Part shown: positions 49,303-57,399 of the stretch, in pieces
Layout of the letters: every line of letters starts with the position of its first letter
How positions within the stretch are numbered: position 1 is the first letter of the stretch
Source: Streptomyces alboflavus
GTDB lineage: Bacteria; Actinomycetota; Actinomycetes; Streptomycetales; Streptomycetaceae
Direction of reading: 5' to 3'
Assembly: GCF_000716675.1 (NCBI RefSeq)
Contig: NZ_JNXT01000009.1
Span: forward strand, 109,467-173,466
DNA: 64,000 nt
The notes under the pieces: generated by a model
Seen by the model: the letters and a program-made list of their open reading frames with translations, nothing else
What the model was told of the DNA's origin: nothing
Database searches by the model: none
Translations under genes and position numbers: made by a program

Positions 49303-50493
49303 TCACCCTCCTTCGACCAGAGCACACACGACGGTCAGGTCGTCACCGGTGCGCCCGGCCTCGGGGCCGGACAGGCGTCGGCGGAGCGGCTCGGCGTCCC
49401 CGTGGTTCTCGCGGAGCGTGGCGGCGAGGCCGAGGAAGAAGCCCGCGGCCGGCAGCGGTCCGACGTCCGGAGGGAGCCGGTGGACGGCGGGGTGGTCGAG
49501 GGCGAGGGCGGCGCAGCCGTCGGTGGACAGGACCACTCCGGCGAGGTCCGGCTCCCAGACGGCGAAGGTACGCACGCGCAGGGCCGCGCCGGGGGAGGAG
49601 AGGAAGGCGGCCGGGGCGGCGGGTGGGGGCAGGACCAAGTGGCAGCGGTCGTCGCGCGTCAGCAGGGTGCCGAAGCCGTCGCCCAGCGAGACGAAGGCCA
49701 CCCAGGGCGGGGCGACGACGGCCGCGGTGAGGGTGGCGGCCAGCGCGCCCAGGTCTGCCGCGACCGGGTCCGCGCTCACCGTGCGGGTGGCCGCTGAATC
49801 CGCGCGCGAGCCTCGCAGACAGGGGTCAGCCGAGTCCGCTCCAGGGCCTGACACCCCCGCCGCCGCACCGGTGCCCGCTGTGCCCGCGTCCGCGCCCGGC
49901 ACGCGCGAGCCGGCTGCGCTCGAGTCTGTAGCTGGCGCGCGCGAGTCGGCTGCGCTTGAGTCTGCGCCTGGTACGCGGGAGTCCGGTGAGTCTGTGCCTG
50001 GTACGCGGGAGTCCGGCGCACTCGCGTCCGTCCCCAGTGCGCGAGGGTCCGCCGTGCCACCGCCCGTGTCCAGTGCGTGGACGTCAGCCGATCCCGCCCT
50101 ACGGCCCGACGCCCACGCCATCGCGCCGGTGCCCGCCGCACCCGCACCCGCATCCGCGCCCGGCGCGCCGGAGTCGGCTCCACCCGCGCCCGCCCCCAAC
50201 ACCCCCGTCGCCGCCCGCAGATACTCCTCGATCACCCTCCTCCCACGCCCCGCGACCCACCGTGTCCACGCCTCCGGCGGCTCCTGTGCGTCCGGTATGC
50301 CCTCCGTCAGCAGGCGGCACGCCGCGTCGACCGCGATGTGGGCGCCGAGGGCGCTGCGGTCGCGGCTGCCCGCGCCGTCGGACACGGCGAGGACCGCAGT
50401 GCCGCCCAGGTCGACCGCCTTGAACGCGTCCTGGCAGCCCTGTCCGCGCGCAAGATGGGCGGTGCCCTGGACGGAGGCGCCCGCGACGATCAC
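49303..50493 (-). CDS. PP2C-type protein phosphatase with a long repetitive insertion
   Basis: A 396-residue PP2C-like phosphatase. The catalytic fold is split. The N-terminal part has the metal Asp in AVSDGAGSRDRSALGAHIAV; the C-terminal part has FVSLGDGFGTLL, VVLSTDGCAAL and TGDDLTVVCAL (metal Asp residues). Between them (residues ~95-240) is a low-complexity Ala/Gly/Asp/Ser insertion of tandem repeats, probably a flexible loop. It should reverse the action of the adjacent kinase. Its ATG overlaps the VWA stop (ATGA). Confidence 0.85.
   Translation of the reverse strand: MIVAGASVQGTAHLARGQGCQDAFKAVDLGGTAVLAVSDGAGSRDRSALGAHIAVDAACRLLTEGIPDAQEPPEAWTRWVAGRGRRVIEEYLRAATGVLGAGAGGADSGAPGADAGAGAAGTGAMAWASGRRAGSADVHALDTGGGTADPRALGTDASAPDSRVPGTDSPDSRVPGADSSAADSRAPATDSSAAGSRVPGADAGTAGTGAAAGVSGPGADSADPCLRGSRADSAATRTVSADPVAADLGALAATLTAAVVAPPWVAFVSLGDGFGTLLTRDDRCHLVLPPPAAPAAFLSSPGAALRVRTFAVWEPDLAGVVLSTDGCAALALDHPAVHRLPPDVGPLPAAGFFLGLAATLRENHGDAEPLRRRLSGPEAGRTGDDLTVVCALVEGG
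49790..50215. repeat. Degenerate tandem repeats in the PP2C gene
   Basis: This ~425-bp stretch consists of imperfect repeats encoding units such as DSRVPGTDS and GADSSAADS. The clearest is a 30-bp pair at 49958-49987 and 49988-50017. All copies keep the frame. Length polymorphism between strains is likely. Confidence 0.75.
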
Positions 50494-51260
50494 CGGAGGT
50501 CACTCTCCAGCCGGTCCATGCGGGCGAGCCGGGCGGCGCGGTCGTTGACCTGTTGGTGGACGAGGTCCGCGTCCTGGTCCGGGCTGCTGTCGTCCGTGCT
50601 CTGGAACAGCAGATCGAGGATCCGGCCGAAGTCGAGGTCCGCCAGGGGGGACGTGGCCTTCGGCGCGAGGACCCGGAGCATCGGCAGGTCGGCGCCGTGC
50701 ACCCCGATCACCTGGAAGACCCACTCGCCCCGCACCTCGCCCTGCCGCACCCGTCCCGCCGTGCCTTCCAGAGCGGCCGCGTCCAAGGGGCGGCCCCGGG
50801 CGTCGCTCGGCGCGCCGTCGGTGAGGACCCACACGAAGGGGCGCCGGACCGGTACCCGCTGCCGTTGCAGGGCACGGTAGCGGGCGCGGGCAAGATCCAG
50901 GGCCGTCTCCACGGCGTCCGTCAGGCGGGTCAGCCCCTCGGCGCGCAGCGTGGGCGGGCGCATGCTGTCCACCGGGACGAAGAGCCGGTCGGCATCCGCC
51001 TCCTCGACCGGGACGAGGCGGCCGGGTCCCGGGTCGTGGACGCGCACGGCGGAGTCGAAGGTGAGGAGGCAGACCTCGACGCGGGTGCGCAGCCGCTCCT
51101 GCGCGCGGACCCCGTCGAACCAGCGGGTCAGCGCCCGGTTCAGCTCGTCGATCCGCGGGTGCTCCTCGGGGCGCCCCATGGACGCGGAGGTGTCGAGGAG
51201 CAGGAGCACGGGCTGCCGTTCCTCGTACCCGCTTCCGAATCCGATGCCGTCGACGCTCAT
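50490..51260 (-). CDS. VWA (von Willebrand factor A) domain protein
   Basis: A 256-residue cytosolic VWA protein. The MIDAS metal site is complete: LLLDTSASMG, the Thr in GLTRLTDAV, and VLTDGAPSD. A ~40-residue helical tail follows. VWA proteins in such operons act as metal-dependent adaptors that bring ATPases to targets. The ATG overlaps the stop of the tiny upstream gene (ATGA), and its own stop overlaps the PP2C start. Confidence 0.88.
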   Translation of the reverse strand: MSVDGIGFGSGYEERQPVLLLLDTSASMGRPEEHPRIDELNRALTRWFDGVRAQERLRTRVEVCLLTFDSAVRVHDPGPGRLVPVEEADADRLFVPVDSMRPPTLRAEGLTRLTDAVETALDLARARYRALQRQRVPVRRPFVWVLTDGAPSDARGRPLDAAALEGTAGRVRQGEVRGEWVFQVIGVHGADLPMLRVLAPKATSPLADLDFGRILDLLFQSTDDSSPDQDADLVHQQVNDRAARLARMDRLESDLR

Positions 51261-51472
51261 GCGGCCGCTCCCTCCGTGTCGTCGGCGCGGGCCACGAGCC
51301 GCCGCCGTTCGGGATCGTGGCGCACGGTGACGGCCGTGCCCGGCGGCAGCCCCGCGGGCTCGGGCACCATGCGCAGCAGCACCCCGTCAACGAGTACGTA
51401 CGTGTCGGGCGCGGGCCAGGTCACCGTGCGCCCGGCGCGGCCGTCCGCCCATGCGGCCATCCCCCCGGTCAT
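51257..51472 (-). CDS. Small protein, first gene of the ten-gene conflict operon
   Basis: A 71-residue, beta-rich hydrophilic protein (TYVLVDGVLLRMVPEPAGLPP, then TVTVRHDPERRRLVARADD). It may be a small OB- or SH3-like barrel. The ATG at 51472 has no strong ribosome-binding site; the frame continues upstream to a GTG near 51530. Its stop overlaps the VWA start by ATGA, so it leads the operon. Not recognised. Confidence 0.6.
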   Translation of the reverse strand: MTGGMAAWADGRAGRTVTWPAPDTYVLVDGVLLRMVPEPAGLPPGTAVTVRHDPERRRLVARADDTEGAAA

Positions 51473-51687
51473 AGGGTCACGGTAGGTGGCTGGGGCCCCA
51501 ACATGCGTCGTCCTTACGTGAATTGACACAGCGTCATCGGTGGGCGGGGCGGGCACGGGCCGCCCGGGGAGGCTCCCCCGATGTGTTGTCCCCGGGCGGT
51601 CCGCCCCTTCAGTGAAGCGGACCGGCCGGGCGCGGACTGGTCGCGTCCCGGTCGGGTCCTGGCCGGGCGGCGCCTCTGGTGCCGGTC
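51473..51687. promoter_or_regulatory. Probable promoter region of the ten-gene conflict operon
   Basis: This 215-bp gap between the RES gene and the small first gene of the downstream block is the only sizeable break in ~19 kb. It contains the hairpin terminator at 51556-51603 and, downstream of that on the minus strand, ~80 bp that should hold a promoter. I see no clean -35/-10 match. Confidence 0.35.
51556..51603 (-). terminator. 15-bp-stem hairpin terminator between the RES block and the ten-gene block
   Basis: CGGGCCGCCCGGGGA (51556-51570) pairs with TCCCCGGGCGGTCCG (51589-51603), with one G-T pair and an 18-nt loop. It would end the CHAT-antitoxin-RES transcript and separate it from the downstream operon. 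Confidence 0.6.
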
Positions 51688-52365
51688 TCACCGGCGCAGT
51701 GGCTCCCTGACCGCCGAACGCAGCGGTTCGAGGAGCTGGTTGACCTCCTTGATGCCGTCCGGGGAGCCGAGGTCCGGGATGCCGCGGAACGGCAGGGCTT
51801 CGAGGGCGCCGTCCGCGCGGTCCGCGAGGCGGTCCCCGAAGAGCACCAGGGCCTGCTGGGACGGATTGCGGCGCGACTCCCAGATCATGCCCACGGCCTC
51901 GGGCGCCTGGGCCCGGATCTCCCGCGCCCAGGTCCGTGTGCGCGCGTAGTGCTCGGGCCCCTCCCTCTCCAGCAGGAAGGTGTCCTGGCAGACGGCGGCG
52001 AGGGCCGCCCCGGAGCGCAGCGAGACCAGCCTCAGCTCGCAGCGGGTCCGCACCACGTGCAGCGACTTGCCCCGTACCCACGGCCAGGGGACCAGCCGCA
52101 TGCTGGTCTCCTTGTCGAAGTCGATCGAGCGCAGCAGGGTCTCGGCGAGTGCGGTCTCCGGGTCCGTCGCGGCGTACAGGCAGGGGTAGGGGTCCTCCGG
52201 TGTGCCGTGGAAGCGGCCGGGCGCGCGGTCCCGCGCGTCGAACGGCTTGAACTGCTCGGCCGCGAACCGGGACGAGTGCATCCGCCACAGGTGGGAGCCC
52301 GCGGGCAGCACCTCCCAGTGCGGCTGGAAGCGGTATGCGGAAGGCGAGGTGGTCGCGTCGTGCAT
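51688..52365 (-). CDS. RES-domain protein, probable NAD-targeting toxin
   Basis: A 225-residue RES-domain protein. The family's Arg-Glu-Ser region is recognisable: LWRMHSSRFAAEQFKPF, then APGRFHG (Arg), CLYAATDPETALAETLL (Tyr and Glu), and a later Ser in RLVSLRSGAAL. RES toxins such as MbcT degrade NAD+ and stop growth. Directly upstream, and overlapping by one base (TGATG), is a gene whose C-terminus looks like the Xre/MbcA/ParS antitoxin domain, giving the standard antitoxin-toxin order. The unusual feature is the CHAT protease gene upstream of both. It could be the effector of the whole array. Confidence 0.8.
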   Translation of the reverse strand: MHDATTSPSAYRFQPHWEVLPAGSHLWRMHSSRFAAEQFKPFDARDRAPGRFHGTPEDPYPCLYAATDPETALAETLLRSIDFDKETSMRLVPWPWVRGKSLHVVRTRCELRLVSLRSGAALAAVCQDTFLLEREGPEHYARTRTWAREIRAQAPEAVGMIWESRRNPSQQALVLFGDRLADRADGALEALPFRGIPDLGSPDGIKEVNQLLEPLRSAVREPLRR

Positions 52366-53057
52366 CAGCTTCCCTCCGCCAGCACCAGGGCCGCGCCCAC
52401 CAGTTCGCGGTCGGGACGGATGCCGAGGAGATCGGCGGGCGGACCTCCGCCCAGCCAGGGATTGCGGCTCAGCCACCACTCGGCGGCTCCCCACGGGTCC
52501 GCGTCGGCGAGCAGCACCCGGTTGACCTCGAGGACGACCTCGTGCGGCCCCCCGCCGCCGGGCTCGAACTGGAACTCCGGGTAGCGGTCGCCGAGATCGG
52601 GGTCGGCGAGCCGGATCAGCTCGGGGGGCGGCGCCGCACCGGCGCACCGCGTGCGGACCTCGGCGGCCGACAGGGCGGGCGCGCGCAGCAGCCGGTCCTC
52701 GGCGGCGGCGATGATGGCCGCGGTGTCGGGCGGCGGATCCGGTGGGGCCGCGATCCGCGCGAGCAGCACCCGCGTCCGCAGCACGGCGAGGTCGCCGACC
52801 GGGGCCGTACCGGTGAGCCGGACGGCGTCCAGGGCCTCGCGGACCGGATGGCCGAACGGCAGCGGCACCAGGGCCAGGCGTACGTTCTGGAAGGCGCGGC
52901 GGACGGCCCGGGCGTCGCTCGTCGGGGTTTCGGCGAGCGCGCGCAGGCGGGTGAGCAGCAGTCTGTACTGCTCGTCGCTCAGCCGCTCGCGGACGCTGTC
53001 CAGGTGTTCGTGGACGAGACGGAGCACCTTCGCCCCGCCGTCCTCTCCCTGGTTCAT
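52365..53057 (-). CDS. Protein with a C-terminal MbcA/ParS/Xre-like toxin-binding domain (probable RES antitoxin)
   Basis: A 230-residue protein. The last ~60 residues (HEVVLEVNRVLLADADPWGAAEWW, then LSRNPWLGGGPPADLLGIRP) resemble the DUF2384/MbcA toxin-binding domain, which plugs the active site of RES toxins. FPEFQF-like RYPEFQFEPGG just before is also typical. The N-terminal ~120 residues are helical and contain no obvious helix-turn-helix of the Xre type. It starts inside the CHAT stop (ATGA) and ends one base into the RES start. If it is the antitoxin, it is the natural substrate for the CHAT protease encoded with it. Confidence 0.7.
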   Translation of the reverse strand: MNQGEDGGAKVLRLVHEHLDSVRERLSDEQYRLLLTRLRALAETPTSDARAVRRAFQNVRLALVPLPFGHPVREALDAVRLTGTAPVGDLAVLRTRVLLARIAAPPDPPPDTAAIIAAAEDRLLRAPALSAAEVRTRCAGAAPPPELIRLADPDLGDRYPEFQFEPGGGGPHEVVLEVNRVLLADADPWGAAEWWLSRNPWLGGGPPADLLGIRPDRELVGAALVLAEGS

Positions 53058-56000
53058 GCGCTCTCCTCTCCCCGGCCTGGGTGGCCCTGATGGATGAACG
53101 CGGCCCAGACGGCGGGCCGTTGCAGGTCGGTGCGGCGCACGTCCGCCCGCAGCTCGGAGCTCAGACAGCCCGGGTCCCGCCGCTCGGGGTCGAGCATCCA
53201 CAGCTGCGCGGCCCGCAGCGCGTCGACCGGGCTGAGCCCGGCCCGCAGATGGTGGTGGAAGACCGTCATCAGGAGCATCGAGGCGCCGTCCCGCGCGGTC
53301 CACCGCGACCCCACGACATCGCGTGCGCCGCCCGAGACGAACGCGGTGGTGAGGGTCAGGGCCTCGTCGTGGTCGCGGGTGCTCAGGTCGGTCTCGCAGG
53401 CGCTCAGGACGATCAACGGGCCGTCCGGAGCGCCCCGTTCGGCAGGCTGCGGGCGGTCGAGGAGGCGCGTCACGGTCAGCCGGCCGACCTCCTCGCCGGG
53501 CTCGGTGGGGGCGAGGTGCAGGGCCGACTCGGTCGGCGACGTGCCCGCCATGCCGTGCGTGGCCAGGTGGACCATCGAGTGGTCCTGGCCGAGCAGGGCG
53601 AGGAGCTGGTCGGGGGTGCCGGCCGGCACCGAGTCGGGCGGGAGCGTGGCGAAGTCGCCGTACAGCCGCGCCCCCGGGTAGAACGCGTGGCGCAGCCCCA
53701 GGACCTCCAGTTCGGCGTACGTCAGCGAGATGCTCGGGTCGGCCACCATGGCCGGGGCCGAGACCGGGTCGCGCGGCGCGCGTCTCGCCGTGCGCAGGAA
53801 CTGGCTGCCGGAGGCGGCGTAGCTGATCACGAGGGCCTGGCAGAGGTAGGCGTAAGGGGCGTCGGCGGGGAAGCGGGCCGCGTGCCAGGGGACGATGCCG
53901 AGCCGCCCGCAGGGGACCAGGACGACCCGGGGAACACGGTCCCTCGCGTCCTGCGGGAGGTGTTCGGCGAGGCCGGGCAGGACGTGGGCGAACACCTCGT
54001 ACGCCCAGTCGCACAGGCCGGCGAGGGCCTCCTCCCAGACGCGTTCGGCCGTCTCGTCGACGTGGTCCGTTGGCCGGGCCGCGGCCGCGTCCAGGTACCG
54101 CTCCAGCGGGGCGCTCCGCGCGGCGGAGAGCACGGGCAGCGGGCCCACGCCGACGCCGATCTCGGGGCCCACGGCCAGCACCATGCCGGGGGCCTCGCCG
54201 TCGCTGCCGGGCACCAGATAGATGAGCGCGTCCGCACCGGCCTCGCCCACGCCGTCCGCGAGTTCGCGCAGGGTGGGGACGGACAGGAGCCCGCCGTCCT
54301 CCCGGTAGCCGAGGGCTTCGAGGGCCTGGCGGCGCAGGGTGCTCGGGAGCGCGGCGGGCAGCTCGGCGCCGTCGGCGGCGCCGGACCTCCGCCAGGCGGC
54401 GGCGAGTTCGTGATGCCCGCGCTCCGCAAGCAGCTCCGGTACGTCCCGGGAGGTGGCCGCGGCCTGCAGCACCAGCGCCCTGCCCCGTTCCAGGGCGGTC
54501 ACCGCGTCGTCCACCCGCTCGTGCGCCGCGGCCCACAGAGCGGCCCGCAGACCGAGCGAGGCGCCGGTGCGGGCGGTCGTCAGCCGGTGTTCGGCACCGC
54601 GCTGGAGGAGGACGTCGGCGGCGAGGGTGGTCATGGCCTCGTTCGCCGTGTCGGTGACGGCGTCCGCGTCGGACTTGTTGTGCTCCCGGTGCCAGCGGGC
54701 GCGGTAGGCGTCGGCGAGGGACCACAGGGAGTCGGCGGCGACGCGCGGGGCCCGGCCGTCCCTGATGTGCTCGCGGAGCCGTTCCAGTGTGGTGATGAGG
54801 GCATCGAGGTCCGCGGGGTCCTTGGTGAAGTCGTGGCGCATGCCGAGGCGGGTGGCGGCGGAGTGCAGCCGGTCGGCGGGCGCGTCCGGCGGCGGCACCT
54901 CCCGGTCCGGGACGCCGGTGGCGTCGCCGTTGAGGTACGCCCGCATGGCCGCGGCCTCGGGGGCCATGGCCGCGAGGACGTCGTCCCCGATCGGGAGCTT
55001 GCTGTTGCCCGCGGCCGTCCTGCCCTCGTCGAGGTCCGCGAGGCCGTCGAGGAGCAGTTCCTTGTCCCTGGTGCACCGGCCGAGCATCATGCGGGCCATG
55101 GCGCGGGCCAGGACGGCCACCGCACGCAGCGCGTGGTCGTCGGGGACGGTGTCGGCGAAGGCCTCGGCCCTGGACAGCAGGGCGCGCAGCCGGTCCACGT
55201 CCTCGGTCTGCGCGGCGGTGCGGGCCTCGGTCATCAGGTCCATCGCCTCGGCCATGACGGGGAAGAGGTCGGCCATCGGGTTCCCGCTCTGCGACTTGCG
55301 CCGCAGGTAGTCGGTGACCGTGCTGGTGTGTGCGAGGCCGAGGGCCTGGTCCTGAAGGGTGCCTCCGGCGCCCTCGCTCACGCCGAGCAGCAGCGCCATC
55401 AGCCCGTCGAGGGCATCCTTGTCCGGCATGTCGTCGGGCAGCCCGTCCCGGGCCTCGCGCAGCCGCCCGAGCTGCTGGTTGAGCGCGGCCGGGTCGCCGC
55501 CACCGGCATGGTTCACGAAGTCGACGGACGTCGTCTGGACGGCCTGCCAGGCGGTGAGGAGCCGACGGACCTCCTCGGGGGTACGGGGCGTTGCCGGGGT
55601 GTCGCGGTCGGCGGGGGTGCCGGCGTCCGCGGGGGCCGGGGACGGCGGGGAGCCGGGCTCGGTCTCGGTGTCCGGGGCCGGGGTGCGGGCGTCCGCTGTG
55701 GCGGCGGGGCCCGGGGCGTGTGCGTCGGTCTTGGCGGCGGCGGGCGGGGGGTCGGCGGCGGGGGCCGCAGTGCCGTGCGTGGACCGTTCGCCCGCGTCCG
55801 TGCGGCGCGCCGTGCCCGGACCGGCCTGCGGGCCCGCGCCGCCGGTCATCGCCGTCAGCAGCTGCGTCATGGTCTGCCGCAGCTGTTCGCTGCCCGGAAG
55901 CCCGTCCTCGGGTACGAGGTTGCTGAACAGCTCGGTCAGCCCGGCGGCCGAGGGCCGGGCGTGCAGGTCGCGCACCTGCCGCAACTGCGCCAAGGTCTCC

Positions 56001-56533
56001 GGCGGCAGCGGGAGTTCGGCGGCTTCGGTCACCAGCTCCTGGACCTCGGCCGCGAACGCGGCCATCCCGCTCGGCCCCTTCCGCATCATCATGTCGAACA
56101 TGGCGGTCGCGTCCGGCTCCGGCGCGAGCCCGCCCAGCATCTCCTGCAGCGGCATCGCGTGCGTCAGCAGGAACAGTGCGGCCCACCGCCGGTCCTCGAC
56201 GCGCGCCGGGGCCCCGAGCGGCGTCGCCGGGTCCCGTGCCGCCCGCAGCAGCGTGTGCGCCCGCTCCCGGTCCTCGGGTGTGCCGCCCCCGGCGGCGTGG
56301 CGCAGGGTGAGGGCTCCGCCGAGCCATACCGTCACCGAGCCGCGCAGCTCCGGATCGTGGTCCAACAGGTGGGAGAGCGCGTCGAGTTCGGCGATCGACT
56401 CGTCGTGGGCGCGCCCGGGAGCGGCGACCGTCCCCGGTGCAGGAAGGAGCGCCCTCGCCCGCTCGACGGCGTCACCGGCCCAAGCCCGCACCGCCTGGAC
56501 GCCACCGCTCTCCTCTACTTCCCCCACCGGCAC
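53054..56533 (-). CDS. CHAT-domain (caspase-like) protease with a long helical repeat region
   Basis: A 1159-residue protein. The first ~830 residues are helical, TPR-like repeats with a low-complexity acidic/Pro insert near residues 215-325. The C-terminal ~320 residues form a CHAT domain of the caspase/separase clan: VHLATHGMAG supplies the catalytic His (about residue 993) and IVLSACETDLS the Cys (about residue 1046), followed by FVSGGARDVVGSRW. CHAT proteases act as activated executioners in bacterial defence, for example with Craspase and in gasdermin systems. Its stop overlaps the antitoxin-like start (ATGA), making a three-gene CHAT-antitoxin-RES unit. Confidence 0.88.
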   Translation of the reverse strand: MPVGEVEESGGVQAVRAWAGDAVERARALLPAPGTVAAPGRAHDESIAELDALSHLLDHDPELRGSVTVWLGGALTLRHAAGGGTPEDRERAHTLLRAARDPATPLGAPARVEDRRWAALFLLTHAMPLQEMLGGLAPEPDATAMFDMMMRKGPSGMAAFAAEVQELVTEAAELPLPPETLAQLRQVRDLHARPSAAGLTELFSNLVPEDGLPGSEQLRQTMTQLLTAMTGGAGPQAGPGTARRTDAGERSTHGTAAPAADPPPAAAKTDAHAPGPAATADARTPAPDTETEPGSPPSPAPADAGTPADRDTPATPRTPEEVRRLLTAWQAVQTTSVDFVNHAGGGDPAALNQQLGRLREARDGLPDDMPDKDALDGLMALLLGVSEGAGGTLQDQALGLAHTSTVTDYLRRKSQSGNPMADLFPVMAEAMDLMTEARTAAQTEDVDRLRALLSRAEAFADTVPDDHALRAVAVLARAMARMMLGRCTRDKELLLDGLADLDEGRTAAGNSKLPIGDDVLAAMAPEAAAMRAYLNGDATGVPDREVPPPDAPADRLHSAATRLGMRHDFTKDPADLDALITTLERLREHIRDGRAPRVAADSLWSLADAYRARWHREHNKSDADAVTDTANEAMTTLAADVLLQRGAEHRLTTARTGASLGLRAALWAAAHERVDDAVTALERGRALVLQAAATSRDVPELLAERGHHELAAAWRRSGAADGAELPAALPSTLRRQALEALGYREDGGLLSVPTLRELADGVGEAGADALIYLVPGSDGEAPGMVLAVGPEIGVGVGPLPVLSAARSAPLERYLDAAAARPTDHVDETAERVWEEALAGLCDWAYEVFAHVLPGLAEHLPQDARDRVPRVVLVPCGRLGIVPWHAARFPADAPYAYLCQALVISYAASGSQFLRTARRAPRDPVSAPAMVADPSISLTYAELEVLGLRHAFYPGARLYGDFATLPPDSVPAGTPDQLLALLGQDHSMVHLATHGMAGTSPTESALHLAPTEPGEEVGRLTVTRLLDRPQPAERGAPDGPLIVLSACETDLSTRDHDEALTLTTAFVSGGARDVVGSRWTARDGASMLLMTVFHHHLRAGLSPVDALRAAQLWMLDPERRDPGCLSSELRADVRRTDLQRPAVWAAFIHQGHPGRGEESA

Positions 56534-56635
56534 TCCTCACGTCCCGAAGATCTCAACAGCCCGTCGCGGACTCCATGATGACGAGATGTCAGCCACGGCG
56601 GAGCCCGATCGCCGAGCTTTTCGTCCGGCGCCCGG

Positions 56636-57247
56636 TCAACGCCCCGAACTCGCCCGGAACGCGCCCGGACCGGTGGGGTCGGAGTGTGGTCCGGGGGCGG
56701 TGGCGGGGCCGGACCGGGACGGCCCCGAGGCGCCGAGGTCCGCGCGCATCCCGCGCCGCAGCTCCCGCAGCCGTTCCCACAGCGCGTCGATCTCCCCCTG
56801 CGCGACGTCGAGCGAGTCGTCCGGCCGGGGCACGCCGTCGTCCAGGCGCCGCAGCAGGCCGTAGAGGGCGCCGAGCGCGTGGGTGGCCTCTCCGGCGAGG
56901 GCGAGCAGCGGGTCGGGCAGCCGCATCTGGGCCTCCGCGTACACGTCCCGGTGCAGGTCCCGGGCCTCGATGAGGCGCTGTCGCGCCGCGCGCGGGTCCT
57001 CCGCGCGGGTCAGGGCGTGCGCCTGGTCGGTGAGGGCGGCCAGGTACTGGCGGGACGCGGTGTTGAGCGCGATGCAGCAGGCGCGCCGTTCCTCGGTCTC
57101 CCTGGCCCATGCCCGGGTCCGTTCGGCACGCTCCTGTTCGCGTTGCCGGCTCCGCTCGGCCGCCCGCTGGGTGAGCAGGGCCGACAGGAGGGTCCCGACC
57201 ACTCCGACGGCCGCCACGATCGGCGCGCCCGCACCCGTGATGTCCAT
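56636..57247 (-). CDS. Small membrane-anchored protein of unknown function
   Basis: A 203-residue protein. It has an N-terminal transmembrane helix (APIVAAVGVVGTLLSALLTQ, residues ~8-28), then a long Arg/Glu-rich helix (RAAERSRQREQERAERTRAWAR) and a helical cytoplasmic domain (residues ~45-180). The tail is Pro/Gly-rich. Proteins of this form are frequent in streptomycetes and unassigned. GAAGGCGAGGG lies upstream of the ATG at 57247; the frame continues upstream without a better start. It lies 102 bp before the CHAT gene on the same strand and might be cotranscribed. Confidence 0.7.
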   Translation of the reverse strand: MDITGAGAPIVAAVGVVGTLLSALLTQRAAERSRQREQERAERTRAWARETEERRACCIALNTASRQYLAALTDQAHALTRAEDPRAARQRLIEARDLHRDVYAEAQMRLPDPLLALAGEATHALGALYGLLRRLDDGVPRPDDSLDVAQGEIDALWERLRELRRGMRADLGASGPSRSGPATAPGPHSDPTGPGAFRASSGR

Positions 57248-57399
57248 GGCCCTCGCCTTCGTGTCGCCGCACCCCTCCAGCGAACCGGCGCCGTCCCTCC
57301 CGGGGAACCCCACGACCGAAGGTCACCCGGTCTTCGCCCGGATCCCGCCCGGTGGCACGAACGACGGGCCGAGGCCCTCCGTCTCCTCGACGGCGAGCG

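Noticed and set aside
53081..56578. A 1165-codon open frame on the plus strand opposite the CHAT gene
   Set aside because: Its composition (Arg/Gly/Ala-rich, no domain) and third-position pattern are those of an antisense shadow caused by high GC; the minus-strand frame carries the CHAT motifs.
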